The notes under the pieces: generated by a model | Seen by the model: only the letters and a program-made list of their open reading frames with translations | Databases searched by the model: none | What the model was told of the DNA's origin: nothing | Program-made: the position numbers and the translations under genes | Assembly: GCA_031308135.1 (NCBI GenBank) | Contig: JAHLJT010008756.1 | Location: forward strand, 131,500,997-131,564,996 | Source: Acheta domesticus | Lineage: Eukaryota; Arthropoda; Insecta; Orthoptera; Gryllidae | DNA: 64,000 nucleotides | Reading direction: 5' to 3' | Shown: one piece after another, positions 10,871-19,792 of the stretch | Layout of the letters: each line of letters opens with the position of its first letter | Numbering within the stretch: the first letter of the stretch is position 1

Positions 10871-11615
10871 TGTAATTCCAAACCGTTCCTTGTATCTCGT
10901 CTCATCTCTTTTCTTTTTCACAAAGCTTCAAAGACACTTTGTACTTCTAAAAAATTCCCTCTCGTTTCTTTCTCTTTGGAACTCTTTTTTTTCTGTTCTG
11001 TCTTTTTCAAGATGACTGCATTATGTTGTCTACTTTCCTGAAGAAAAATCTCTCTTTTACACATTGAAGTTAAGTGTGGTGAGCGGTACCCTTTTCTCTC
11101 TACTCGCATTTACTTTTTTTCAAACCATTATTTAGCGTTCTGTTCAGGTAATATACCGGAATCAGTTAACGAGTTTTGTCATTCCTTTAAAAAGTTATTT
11201 TGCAAGTTAATTTAAAAAAATCAGAGTGGAAATCAGGTTCTTAGTCTGAATCAAATTACTGAGAGTAAAGTACGTGTGCTCTTAATAGTTAAATATTAAA
11301 TGTGACACTTATGCATTCTCTTTCTATTTTAATTAATAGATATTTCGCCTTTCATATGAGAATAGTATGAATTTGTGATTCAAGCTATTGCAACTTAATG
11401 AATGGGTGGTAGTAGTTGAAATGTCACAATTTTCGAATTTATTAATTCTGTACTATCTGTATTAATATGGTTTTCACTAGGATTACTTCTAGGTGACCAA
11501 TGCAAATTTGAAAATATTTCTAGAGTGAGAGAAAAAATGTGTATGCATATGTATTTTATATCCTGAATATAAGTTTGATGACTTTCCCTTTTCTAGAAAA
11601 GCTCTTATTACGTTG
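10871..11615. other. AT-rich DNA, nothing recognised
   Basis: AT-rich with a pyrimidine-rich patch at 10890-11030. No gene seen. Confidence 0.5.
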
Positions 11616-12135
11616 TCTCTGTCCTCATTTATATATCATCTCTTACCTCTCCCGTATCTTATTTCTTTCTTTATTATTTTTGTCTGTTCACTCCTTTTTC
11701 TCTCTTCTCTCCCTCCTGCCTCTATATTTTCGTACTCCACCCTTTCTCTGTCATCTCTTTCTTTTTTTTCGCTCTGACATTTCTCTCCTCTCTCTCTATC
11801 ATTCCTTGCTCCTTTCCTCTCTTCTCCCTCTACTTTAGCTTTCCCCCATTTTCTCTCCTCCCTCTCTCCCTCTTTCCTCTCTCCCCCTTTCCTCTCTCCC
11901 CCTTTCCTCTCTCCCCCTTTCCTCTCTCCCCCTTCCCTTTCTTCCTCCTCCTTCTCTCCCTCCTCCCTCACCCCCTCCTCCCTCTCTCCCTCCTCCATCT
12001 CTCCCTCCTCCCTCATTCCCTCCTCCCTCTCTCCCTTCTCCCTCCTACCTCCACAATCACTTACGCTTCCCTCTCTCCTTCCTCTTTCCTTCCCCTTTAT
12101 TCTCTTTCCTCTCTTTCTGTCGTCTCCCTCTTTCC
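11616..12135. repeat. Polypyrimidine (CTCC/CTTT) tract with short tandem units
   Basis: About 520 bp almost free of purines on the plus strand. It contains a perfect-looking array of a 15-bp unit (TTTCCTCTCTCCCCC) near 11872-11935 and a looser TCCCTCCTCC array near 11950-12030. The glutamate-, arginine- and glycine-rich minus-strand frame is compositional. Confidence 0.8.
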
Positions 12136-12424
12136 TGGACTTCGTGGAGCAGAGATATTCCCATTCCGACCGAGTGGCGAGGCCTGTGCCCTCCGGGTGC
12201 GGGACGTGCGGAGCGAGTCCTTCCACCATTCGCGATCTCGATTCGTCGAGCATTAAAATAATTCCGCAGAGACGTCGAATTAGAATTTATGAAATTCGAA
12301 GCTCGCTGTCGTAATTTAAGAGCGCTTGCTTGTTGAATGGATCTAACCGACTTCTCGAGATAAAGAAGGGGGAAAAAACGAGGTAATCTTAATATTTATA
12401 TTTCGTTTCTGCAACTTTTTCCCG
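12136..12424. other. Short mixed-GC segment, nothing recognised
   Basis: CpG-containing, non-repetitive sequence (12136-12260) that passes into AT-rich DNA. No gene seen. Confidence 0.4.
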
Positions 12425-12885
12425 CTCCTTCTCACGTAGTTCCGCGACGCGATTTAACAATTCGAGCGAGGGAGGAGGAGGGGAGCGTGGCGGAACGTGG
12501 CGGTGCGTGGCGGTGCGAGGCGGTGCGTGTCGGAACGACGCGGTGTGTGGCGCAGCGGGGCGGAGCGTGTCGGAGCGTGGATTAGCATGGCGGTGCGAGT
12601 CGGAGCGTGGAGGGGCGTGGCGGAGCGTTGTTGAGCGTGGCGGTGCGGATCGGAGCGGGTCGGAATGTGGCGAAGCGTGGCGGGGCGTGGCGGAGCGTTG
12701 ATGAGCGTGGCTGTGCGGATCGGAGCGGGTCGGACCGGGGCGGGGCGGAGCCTGAAGGAGCGCTGCGGGGCAGCACGGAGCGTGGCAGAGCGTGGCGGAG
12801 CGGGTCGGATCGTGGCGGAGCGTGGAGGGGCGTGGCGGAGCGTGGCGGTGCGTGTCGGAGCGGGTCGGAGCGGGGCCGATTTTCT
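12425..12885. repeat. G-rich minisatellite (GTGGCGGAGC-type units)
   Basis: Degenerate tandem array built on about 10-bp units such as GTGGCGGAGC, with longer internal duplications (the segment near 12595-12660 recurs near 12675-12735). Arginine- and glycine-rich frames in all phases are artefacts. Confidence 0.85.
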
Positions 12886-13250
12886 TTTATTTCTGCTCCC
12901 CGCGCCGCGCGGAGCGACTTCATCATATTCCTTTGAGCAGCGGGGCTGAATGCGGCTCCTTCAGATCAAAGCGGCAGGGGCGGCGGCGGCGGCGGCGGGC
13001 AGGCAAAAACGCCGGGCCTTTGGGGGCCGTGGCCTAATGGATATTATCAGAGGGCCAAGTGTTGGCGGAGCAAGACTTTCAATTGGGAGGTGGGGCATGC
13101 AGCCACAGACACCGTTTGCCAGTTAGCGATGCCCATGCATGCCGTTGCAGGCCATGGGAATACACGCTGGTTGTCCGTTCCGTTGAGTATTCATGGTGCC
13201 CTTCGCTCGGTCCGTGGCCTCCGAGCTTGTTTCGCTAAATTCTTGAAATA
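12886..13250. other. CpG-rich flank and mixed sequence
   Basis: Includes a GGC-rich run at 12975-13000. A stretch at about 13020-13045 superficially resembles a tRNA 5' half (GTGGCCTAATGG) but has no B box. A 47-bp segment at 13066-13112 recurs in diverged form at 14093-14137. Confidence 0.4.
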
Positions 13251-13325
13251 CGGGCGGGCGGGCGGGCGGGCGGGCGGGCGGGCGGGCGGGCGGGCGGGCG
13301 GGCGGGCGGGCGGGCGGGCGGGCGA
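13251..13325. repeat. CGGG tetranucleotide microsatellite
   Basis: About 18 uninterrupted CGGG units. Degenerate units (GGGCGAGC, AACGGCGG) continue to about 13400. Four-base phasing gives open frames on both strands, with no coding meaning. Runs of three G separated by one base make it a strong G-quadruplex candidate. Confidence 0.95.
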
Positions 13326-13399
13326 GCGGGCGGGCGAACGGGCAACGGCGGGCGGGCGGGCGAGCGGGCAACGGCGGGCGATGGCGGGCGACGGGTGGA

Positions 13400-13690
13400 G
13401 GCGACGGGCAGGCCCGACGTCAGCCCTGCAAGGTGTTTCGCCGAATGTTTTCGAGAATTTAACTCCTGCTCCTCCGGAGGGCGGAGGGCGGAGGGCAGAG
13501 GACAGATGCAGCTTCCCAGAAGCGCCTCCGCCCGGAAAGTTGGCGCCGTCCCCGGCAGCGCCCCGCCCACCTGCCGGCTCTGCAGGCGCGCCAGGTGCGC
13601 GGCCGCGTCTGCGACAGGCGCGCCTGCAGTGGGCCGCTCCCTCAGGCGAATCACGAAATGGATCGCGAAGCACAGGCGTAATGCGGCATT
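13400..13690. other. CpG-rich island
   Basis: Non-repetitive apart from GGGCGGA copies at 13480-13500. An inverted pair of CAGGCGCGCC-like words sits near 13583 and 13615. No recognisable gene. Confidence 0.5.
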
Positions 13691-14680
13691 CCGTGCAGTG
13701 ACTAAAGCAGGTTGTTTTGTGTCGGGAAGAAACGTGGTTGGATTATGGCTTGTGGTTTAATGCGTTTACGTTGAAACATAGGAGATGGTCATTAGAGAAG
13801 ACGCAGTTTCCATTGAATAATACAGTAAATTACTTATATTGTTGACCTGCTCGTACACGCCCTAGGTACGTGACAAATTAACCCGTGCGAGGGTTTGCGA
13901 CACAGCGTATCTTCATTCCAATGGAGCACGTAGTTTTATATGCCCGGAATCAGAAGGCCTTAGGCTTAACGCAGCAACTTTCATTTTCACGGTTTCACGA
14001 CAGAATCCAGTACGGCTTCATGCGTCCTTACGTTCAAAATTCACACTTCCTTTACTTCATGATCTCATTTACTTATAATATTCTTTGTCGAGCAGACTTC
14101 CAATTGGGGGTGGTTCAAGCAACCTCAAACACACCCTGAAATTAATTTTTGAAATGAATAACCTACCTTAATTTGTTTCCCAAGCAGTGCGTGATGCAGT
14201 ATTAATACGTTACTTAAAAGACCTTGGAGCGTCACCGTTAGTATTGCACAAAACCTCGCCACATCTTGATAGTTACTTTGTTTTCTAGGTTTATGGGTGC
14301 ACATAGAATTAGTTTCAACAAAATATTTTTGTTGAAAATGTCGAAGTTTCTTTGGCCAGATTAACAAAATTTAAAATTGGTTCTGTGAGTTATTACAAAA
14401 AGTTAAATACCAAGCCTTTTTGTTTAAAAATACATTTTAAGAATTGTGGACAAATTTATAAGTTAAAATTAATGTTAAACATTTTATCCAAAATGTTATC
14501 CCATACTTTTGTGAAATTGATTTATTAGCAGGGGCAATCCCAAATTTTTTGTGAAATTCATTTATTAGCATTAATCAAAATTTCAAATATTATTATTTTA
14601 GTGTACTACGTTATTTAAATCCAATGTAGACTTTAATGCACGTGTAGTGTGTTTAAAAGTTTTAAAATGTATAGAGTTAT
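13691..14680. other. AT-rich DNA with one short tandem duplication
   Basis: No gene. TTTTGTGAAATTGATTTATTAGC near 14505 recurs about 45 bp later, indicating a small tandem duplication. The rest is unremarkable. Confidence 0.5.
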
Positions 14681-14681
14681 A

Positions 14682-14910
14682 TGAGGGACGTTCAGATAAA
14701 ACCCTCATTATCTCAGATCTATCTCTGTGATAGCCCCTTGTTCGACTGAGCCTTTCAATTATTAATTAAGAAAATTATTAATGTTTTAAGAAAAAAGTAT
14801 TAATAGCAAATTTACTATCAATTATGCAACAAAGAAGAATTACAAAGCAGTCATCCGATTTTTGCAAGTGATCGTTGATTTAGTTAGAAAGACAGCATTC
14901 GTGTCTCACG
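14682..14910 (+). mobile_element. Possible mariner-like 5' end remnant
   Basis: A TA dinucleotide (14680-14681) precedes TGAGGGACGTTCAGATAAAA, the kind of terminus seen on insect mariner-group elements. About 150 bases downstream a frame reads NYKAVIRFLQ, which resembles the opening helix of mariner-type transposases (canonical form RAVIRFL). The rest does not continue the family and no right end was found. Both signals are short, so this is tentative. Confidence 0.3.
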
Positions 14911-15640
14911 CGTGCAGAAGGCCGAGTGCCACTGCCAGAGCTTTTCAACTCCCACATATCGTGGTGGAGGCCTTTACAGTGGCGCCCTCTCCTGCAGCAC
15001 CTTCTTACAGGAACTAAAATACCAACTGCTGCCAACGATACTTCAAACGCGCGTGGCTGCTGCGTAGGTTCGCATTACGCTCAAGCAGGCGCGTAATGCT
15101 ACAAAAGATAGCGTCGATGTTCGCACTTTCTCCGGCGGTTCCTTATATGTATATATTATGAATAATTGAACATTTAGAAGACACTTTTCGTATTTCTCAC
15201 AAATTTCAGCCAATGTTTATGTGCGGAAGTTGACGTGCCTAACCTGCAGCTGTACCCGACAACACAAGCACACAATAATTCAAAATTTTATTAGTAATTT
15301 GTTAAGAGGATTAATCTATCACAAATTTCTGTGTATATTCACATATCTATCATACACAATTTCATTACAAATAACGTCTAATAAAAAAGGAAGTTAGCAC
15401 AAGATACAATATAAACAACACAACAAATGTAAATAATTCAGTAACGCAATAACAAAATAATATAATAACAAGATACAAAATAATTAATACAGCAGGACAT
15501 ACTAATATATACAGAACAATCTGTATTAAGTGCGGCAATCTGTAGAATTTAGATTGAATTATTCACTTACAATAAATGCATATTTCATTTATAAATTGTA
15601 AATGATTGTAAATATTAAATTATTGTAAATATTGATTTAT
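14911..15640. other. AT-rich DNA, nothing recognised
   Basis: A medium-GC patch lies at 14930-15140. The remainder is AT-rich and A-rich with no gene or repeat ends seen. Confidence 0.5.
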
Positions 15641-16095
15641 GCTCGTAATTTCAGAATAGATGAAATAACATTGTACAGAGTTTTACATCTTTCAGAGCTT
15701 AATAGCCTCCGATGGTAGCACCCTGGAGCTTTGTCTCCGGTTTTGATAGAGATTCGCAACGCCCTGGCCACTGTACGCCGGGCCTTGCGACGGAGCACCC
15801 GTCTTCCGAAAGCTATCCCCTCCCCCTCTCCAATCCTTCCCCCTCCCCCTCGCTTCCCCTCCTCCCACGCCCCAACAGCTGGCGCCGAAGGAGTTTGCGC
15901 CTCCGCCTGCGCCCAGGAAAGCGTTCGCACTCCGCGCCCTCTCTGCGCGACGCGGCGACCGGGAATCGGCGAATCGGAACAGGGGTCAAACGCCTCGAGA
16001 GAAGTTCGGCTGCGTTTCGTGTATGTGAGATGTGTCGCAGCAAAGACGCTGCTTGTGGACTTTCGCACCTGAAAATCCGCGGTTTTTCCCTTGCG
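15641..16095. other. CpG-rich island
   Basis: CpG-dense core at about 15760-16050 with a C-rich patch (CCCCTCC units, 15820-15870). Frames of 96-143 codons are open on both strands without recognisable domains. Confidence 0.5.
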
Positions 16096-16309
16096 TAGTG
16101 CAAATAAATGAAAGTCTACGTTTTCGTAACTGCAATTTCAACAATGCTCTGTTCGCCTTTTGTTTTCACTGTTTATAATTGTTATTTTTTGTCTTTTACC
16201 CTCAATTAAAACATTAAGGTTAAGAATGACAATTCGAAATCTGACTTGAAGAGTCATCAAGGAACTATTGAGTTAAAAAAGGATAATTCATGAAAACGAG
16301 ATAACTCAA

Positions 16310-16382
16310 CATCCAATAATAATAATAATAACAATAATAATTATAATAACAATAATATTAATAATAACAATAACAATATCTA
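16310..16382. repeat. AAT microsatellite
   Basis: AAT and AAC trinucleotide units directly abutting the 5' edge of the retrotransposon fragment. Probably the tail of an earlier insertion of the same family. Confidence 0.8.
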
Positions 16383-16885
16383 AAAAGAATGGACAAGGAG
16401 CAGATCAATAAAGATCAATCATTTATATGGCTTAAAAGGGGAAGAATGAAGCCAGAATCGGAAGCAGTTCTAATAGCTGCTCAAGATCAGGCGTTGAGAA
16501 CACGACATTATGATAAAGCGGTTCTCAAAATTTCCCAAGGTGACAAATGTCGCCTTTGCCAGGAACTAGTAGAAACCATTGATCATATCGTCTCAGCTTG
16601 TCCAATCCTAGCAAAGACCGAATACTTGAAAAGACACGACAGGGTGTGTAGTTACCTCCACTGGCACATGCCCCAAGTGGTATGAACACTCACCAAAACT
16701 GGTGACATCTATTGGACTGTGTACGATATTGTACGACCAACAAATTCAAACGGATCGCACGATAGCAGCAAAGAAACCGGATATTTTTATCCGGAATTTG
16801 GAGAAAAAATTGTGTCTACATGTAAATGTTGTGGTGCCCTGATACTGTCGTGATATAGAGGAATAATAATAATAAAGACCACATT
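16383..16885 (+). pseudogene. Non-LTR retrotransposon ORF2 fragment, zinc-knuckle region, with AAT tail
   Basis: The frame 16389-16685 contains WLKRGRMKPESEA, AAQDQALRTRHYDK, then CRLCQELVETIDHIVSACP. This is the CxxC...H...C-type domain downstream of the reverse transcriptase in a widespread animal non-LTR retrotransposon group, followed by the expected LAKTEYLKRHD. After a frameshift near 16685 a second frame reads YDQQIQTDRTIAAKKPDI and then CLHVNVVVP, the next motifs of the same protein. The protein then stops and the sequence jumps to the 3' tail (GTGATATAGAGG plus AAT units at about 16865-16883). It is 5'-truncated, internally deleted and frameshifted, so inactive. Confidence 0.8.
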
Positions 16886-17155
16886 CGTTACAAATATTAA
16901 CAACAATAATAGTAATAATTATTCAGTTATTATAATGATTAGGCGACAAAATATTTCCGTTCTGATTTATCTACGAAATACATCATGTGTTTTATTGTCA
17001 ATCTGATTCTCCAGAAAGTGTCGGATGCTTAATAATCATGAGTAAATATTTGTCATAAAAATCTCCCCTTGGCAACCTCAACCGCGTGACAAGTAGTAAG
17101 AGTACACTCCATAAATCACGCGCCCCTGCGATTAACATGAGAAATGAATGTAAGG
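16886..17155. other. AT-rich DNA, nothing recognised
   Basis: Short AT-rich stretch with a few AAT units. No gene seen. Confidence 0.5.
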
Positions 17156-17334
17156 TCTCATTATCGCGCTCCCAACTCGAACCGGAGGGCGCAGGGCTAG
17201 GGCGGCGCCAGCTGCCCTCGCCGGCTGGGCCTCGTGAAGGGCGTCTCCATCTGACTCTGGATTATGCTGCCAGCCAATTAGCAGGATGTGGAGTCAGCTG
17301 GGCTAATGATGGCGAGGTCTGCTGATGGAGGAAG
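17156..17334. other. CpG-rich short island
   Basis: Non-repetitive GC-rich sequence with a GGCGCCAGCTG palindromic word near 17203, leading directly into the purine-rich minisatellite. Confidence 0.4.
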
Positions 17335-17725
17335 AGAGCGGGGCGGAGGCAGGGGGAGGGGTCGGGACTCAAGCTCGGGGTGGAGGAGGGGGCAATGACA
17401 GAGATTGAGGGAGATGGAGAGGGAAGTGTGGGTGGAAAGGGGTTGGAGAGGGAGGTGGAATGGAGAGGGAATTGGGTGTGAGATTGGGGTGGAATTGGAG
17501 TTGGGATGGAAAGAGGGAAAGAAGGAAGGGAGGCGGAGAGGGAGATCGAGCGGAGAGGGAGATGGAGCGGAGAAGGAGATGGGACGGAGAGGGAGAGGGG
17601 GCGGAGAGGGAGAGGGGGCAGAGAGGAAGATTTGGTCGGCGAGGGAGAGGGGAGTAGAAGGAGGTGGGACGGAGACGAAGGTGAGGCGGAGAGGGAGGAG
17701 GTGACGGAGTGGCAGATAGAGTGTG
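17335..17725. repeat. Purine-rich minisatellite (GGAGAGGGAG-type)
   Basis: G- and A-rich on the plus strand, with tandem units such as GGAGAGGGAGATGGAGC. Apparent proteins are serine- and proline-rich on the minus strand and glutamate- and arginine-rich on the plus strand, typical compositional frames. Confidence 0.85.
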
Positions 17726-17945
17726 AGAGGGAGGACGGGGCAGAGACACAGGTAGAGAGTGGGAGTGAAGGCTGGCACAAGGGCGTGGCAGAAAAGGAAA
17801 CGGCAACGAGGGCGAGGCAATTGATTCATTATTTAATGTTTTCATGCGTGTCAACTGCTGTACTCACAAGTTCCGTAAATGTAGGGCACGTTTTTTCATC
17901 GCGAGAGTTGGTGGTGATCATACTCGATGGATGGAGAGATCCGGC

Positions 17946-18175
17946 GCGTAATTATACTTGGATTTATTCAGAACTGCCTCCGACGTGTACCAGCTGTTTC
18001 GCTGTCATCCAATCGGAAGGTTTAAAGCCATCACCTCGTGTAGACGTCACTGGTGACGTCACTGTAGTGACGTGTGAAGTCCCGATTGGATGGAATCACA
18101 ACAGTTGACCAGTCAGAGGCAGCTGAGAATAAATCGCGGTATGCACTTGGCCTACCTACATCGCAACTCGGTTTG
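17946..18175. other. Insertion within SINE-1, with CRE-like palindromes
   Basis: Not part of SINE-1. It contains a full TGACGTCA palindrome (18054-18061), two partial versions nearby, and an inverted pair (TCCAATCGG near 18008 and CCGATTGGA near 18082). The edges are uncertain. It could be a small element or filler DNA. Confidence 0.45.
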
Positions 18176-18378
18176 CAGGGTTTCTCATATCCTTCGTATA
18201 TGCCACAGGCGGGGCACCACCTCAGCCGAAACAAGCTCCAAGCTCTCGATTTCTCTCCCGACATGTGCGGGAGCGTGATGCATGTATATGTGTGTATAAA
18301 TAAGGCGTTAGGATAGGATAGGGAACAAAGAGGAAGGAAAGATCGCGCGCGGTCCGTCACCCGCAGAATGGTGGAAAG

Positions 18379-18460
18379 GTTTGGTAAACATCAAGCAAAT
18401 GCGTGAGTAATACCCGCTTGTTAGGGTATTGCTCACGCATTTGCTTGATCTTTACCAAAC
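18379..18460. repeat. Near-perfect inverted repeat, arms about 37 bp, loop about 9 bp
   Basis: The left arm begins GGTTTGGTAAACATCAAGC and the right arm is its reverse complement with two mismatches. The loop is CGCTTGTTA. The right arm and loop match SINE-1 (TTGTTAGGGTA, then TGCTC and GCATT), so the left arm is an inverted copy of element sequence rather than an independent gene. A transcript would fold into a long stem, but nothing shows that it is a microRNA. Confidence 0.9.
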
Positions 18461-18655
18461 CTTCCCACTGCCCTGCCTTCCTCCCACGCCCCGCCAAGTC
18501 CTTCCCACCGCCACGCCTCCTTCTCATGCCCCTCCAAGTCCTTCCCACCACCTTGCCTCCCTTTCACGCCCCGCCAAGTCCTTCCCACCACCTCGCTTTC
18601 CTCCCACGCCCCAACAAGTCCTTCCCACCGTCCCGCCTGTCGCTCCTTACCCACC
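18461..18655. repeat. 40-bp tandem minisatellite, about 4.5 copies
   Basis: Units begin CCTTCCCACC and end CACGCCCCGCCAAGT, with a period of 40 bp and point differences between copies. C-rich on the plus strand, immediately next to a CpG island. Confidence 0.85.
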
Positions 18656-19075
18656 AAGCCTCTGTCTCCCGCCCCCCCCACCCAATTCCTTCCCAGCGGA
18701 TGGCCACCTCTGCTCCCTCGCGCCCGGTCCGTCCGCCGAGCCCCGAGGCCGCCCCGCCGCGGGTGCCTCCGCGCGGGTATTCGCCGCCGCAGCGGTGATT
18801 TATCTGCCCGGAGGGGAAGGGGGCGGCGGGGCGCCTTTGACAAAAAATCCGACGGCGGCGCCCGCTGCCGCGGCAGCGCCGCGCGAAAAAATATCACAAA
18901 CAAAAACAGCCCGCGGAGAGACAGAGGGATTTCCGCCCCATAATTCATAATTCTCGGCGCGAGGGGGGAGGGGAGGGGGGCGGGACGGGTGCTCCCGATA
19001 GCGTTCGCTGCCGCGTGAGGGACGCCCCTGTACGCGAAACTGAAACCAGAACGCGAAGCTGGGCGTATTCACCTC
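18656..19075. other. CpG-rich island with AT-rich inclusions
   Basis: CpG-dense, mostly unique, with short A-rich words (AAAAAATATCACAAACAAAA at 18885-18904; CATAATTCATAATTCTC near 18940) inside GC-rich sequence. No credible coding domain. The mosaic composition resembles the islands at 10.5 and 26.9 kb. Confidence 0.5.
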
Positions 19076-19255
19076 GAGCTAAGTACAAAGGAGAAGCTTT
19101 CGGGATGATGAGACTGAGCTTGCTTCAAATGTTTCTCGTGGACCACGTCTTTCTATTAAGAAACGTGTTTTACTATCCTTTCTCGCGTGTCATCGTAAAT
19201 GCAATTGAAACCAAAACTACGTATGTAGACCATTGATACACTTAATAGTTTGTTT
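19076..19255. other. Short unique segment
   Basis: Unique-looking AT-rich sequence between an island and the dispersed element. Nothing recognised. Confidence 0.4.
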
Positions 19256-19792
19256 ATGATCCCATTGTATAATGCTGTTGGTGGCTGCAACCAGTTGCAT
19301 TATGATACTCATTATGATGCAGGTTCTTGACCAATCACAGAGAAGTTTTCAAACCAATTATTGACTCTCAATTAATCATTGAGAATCGTTCAAGTAAATG
19401 TTCCGTTGGATTATTTTCATTAAAATTGCATTCGATATTTTATTGTGCTTGGTAGTTTTCATTTCTTTAATGATTAGTAATTTTATTTGTGGAATATTAT
19501 TTTGAATAAATTGGATCGTAATTTCACTTCACTTTCATTCAACTGACTAGCTCAGTTCTCCCTCGCAGGTGGACTGATAAGCAAAGCCACCTGCGGCAGC
19601 TAGTAAGGGTAAGGTTAGAGAGCTGTCCGCTAGGTGGCCTTGACTGAATCCTGCATGACAACTGCCACGAAACGAATCAGTGTAAAAGTTCTTATAAGTC
19701 GAAGAAAATGAACTCAATGTAAAGGGTATTAATACACTCGTGTGAAGTTTACCATACTTTCTCGTATCGTAATATCACACCCGTGTATTACC
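19256..19792 (+). mobile_element. Miniature Crypton-like element, copy 2 (shorter)
   Basis: Second copy of the 8037-8795 element, lacking the segment that carries the short recombinase-like frame. It shares the GTTGCATTATGATACTCAT start region, the GACCAATCACA box, the AAGCCACCTGCGG and GAGAGCTGTCCGCTA segments and the TATCGTAATATCACAC end. Near the right end TAATACACTCGTGTGA and the complement of TAATACACGGGTGTGA form a stem around a loop of about 30 bases, a terminal hairpin useful for defining the family. Confidence 0.6.

Larger units (their letters stand above)
17819..18460 (-). mobile_element. SINE-1 copy interrupted by an insertion and ending in a palindrome
   Basis: On the minus strand this carries the SINE-1 body in two parts. 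The 3' part is 17819-17945, including the reverse complement of GCACTACACTTACGGAACTA. The middle part is about 18176-18460, with CGACATGTGCGGGAG and GATCGCGCGCGGTCC. About 230 bp of foreign sequence (17946-18175) replaces a short stretch of the element. The 5' end runs into the hairpin at 18379-18460. The tRNA head is missing. Confidence 0.75.

Noticed and set aside
13020..13090. tRNA-like sequence starting GGCCGTGGCCTAATGG
   Set aside because: Only the first part resembles a tRNA; no B box and no matching acceptor strand.
13251..13400. CRISPR-like or regulatory direct repeat array
   Set aside because: It is an uninterrupted tetranucleotide microsatellite without spacers, in a eukaryotic genome.
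18379..18460. MicroRNA gene
   Set aside because: The right arm and loop are SINE-1 sequence and the stem is nearly perfect rather than microRNA-like with bulges. Kept as a structural finding, not annotated as an RNA gene.
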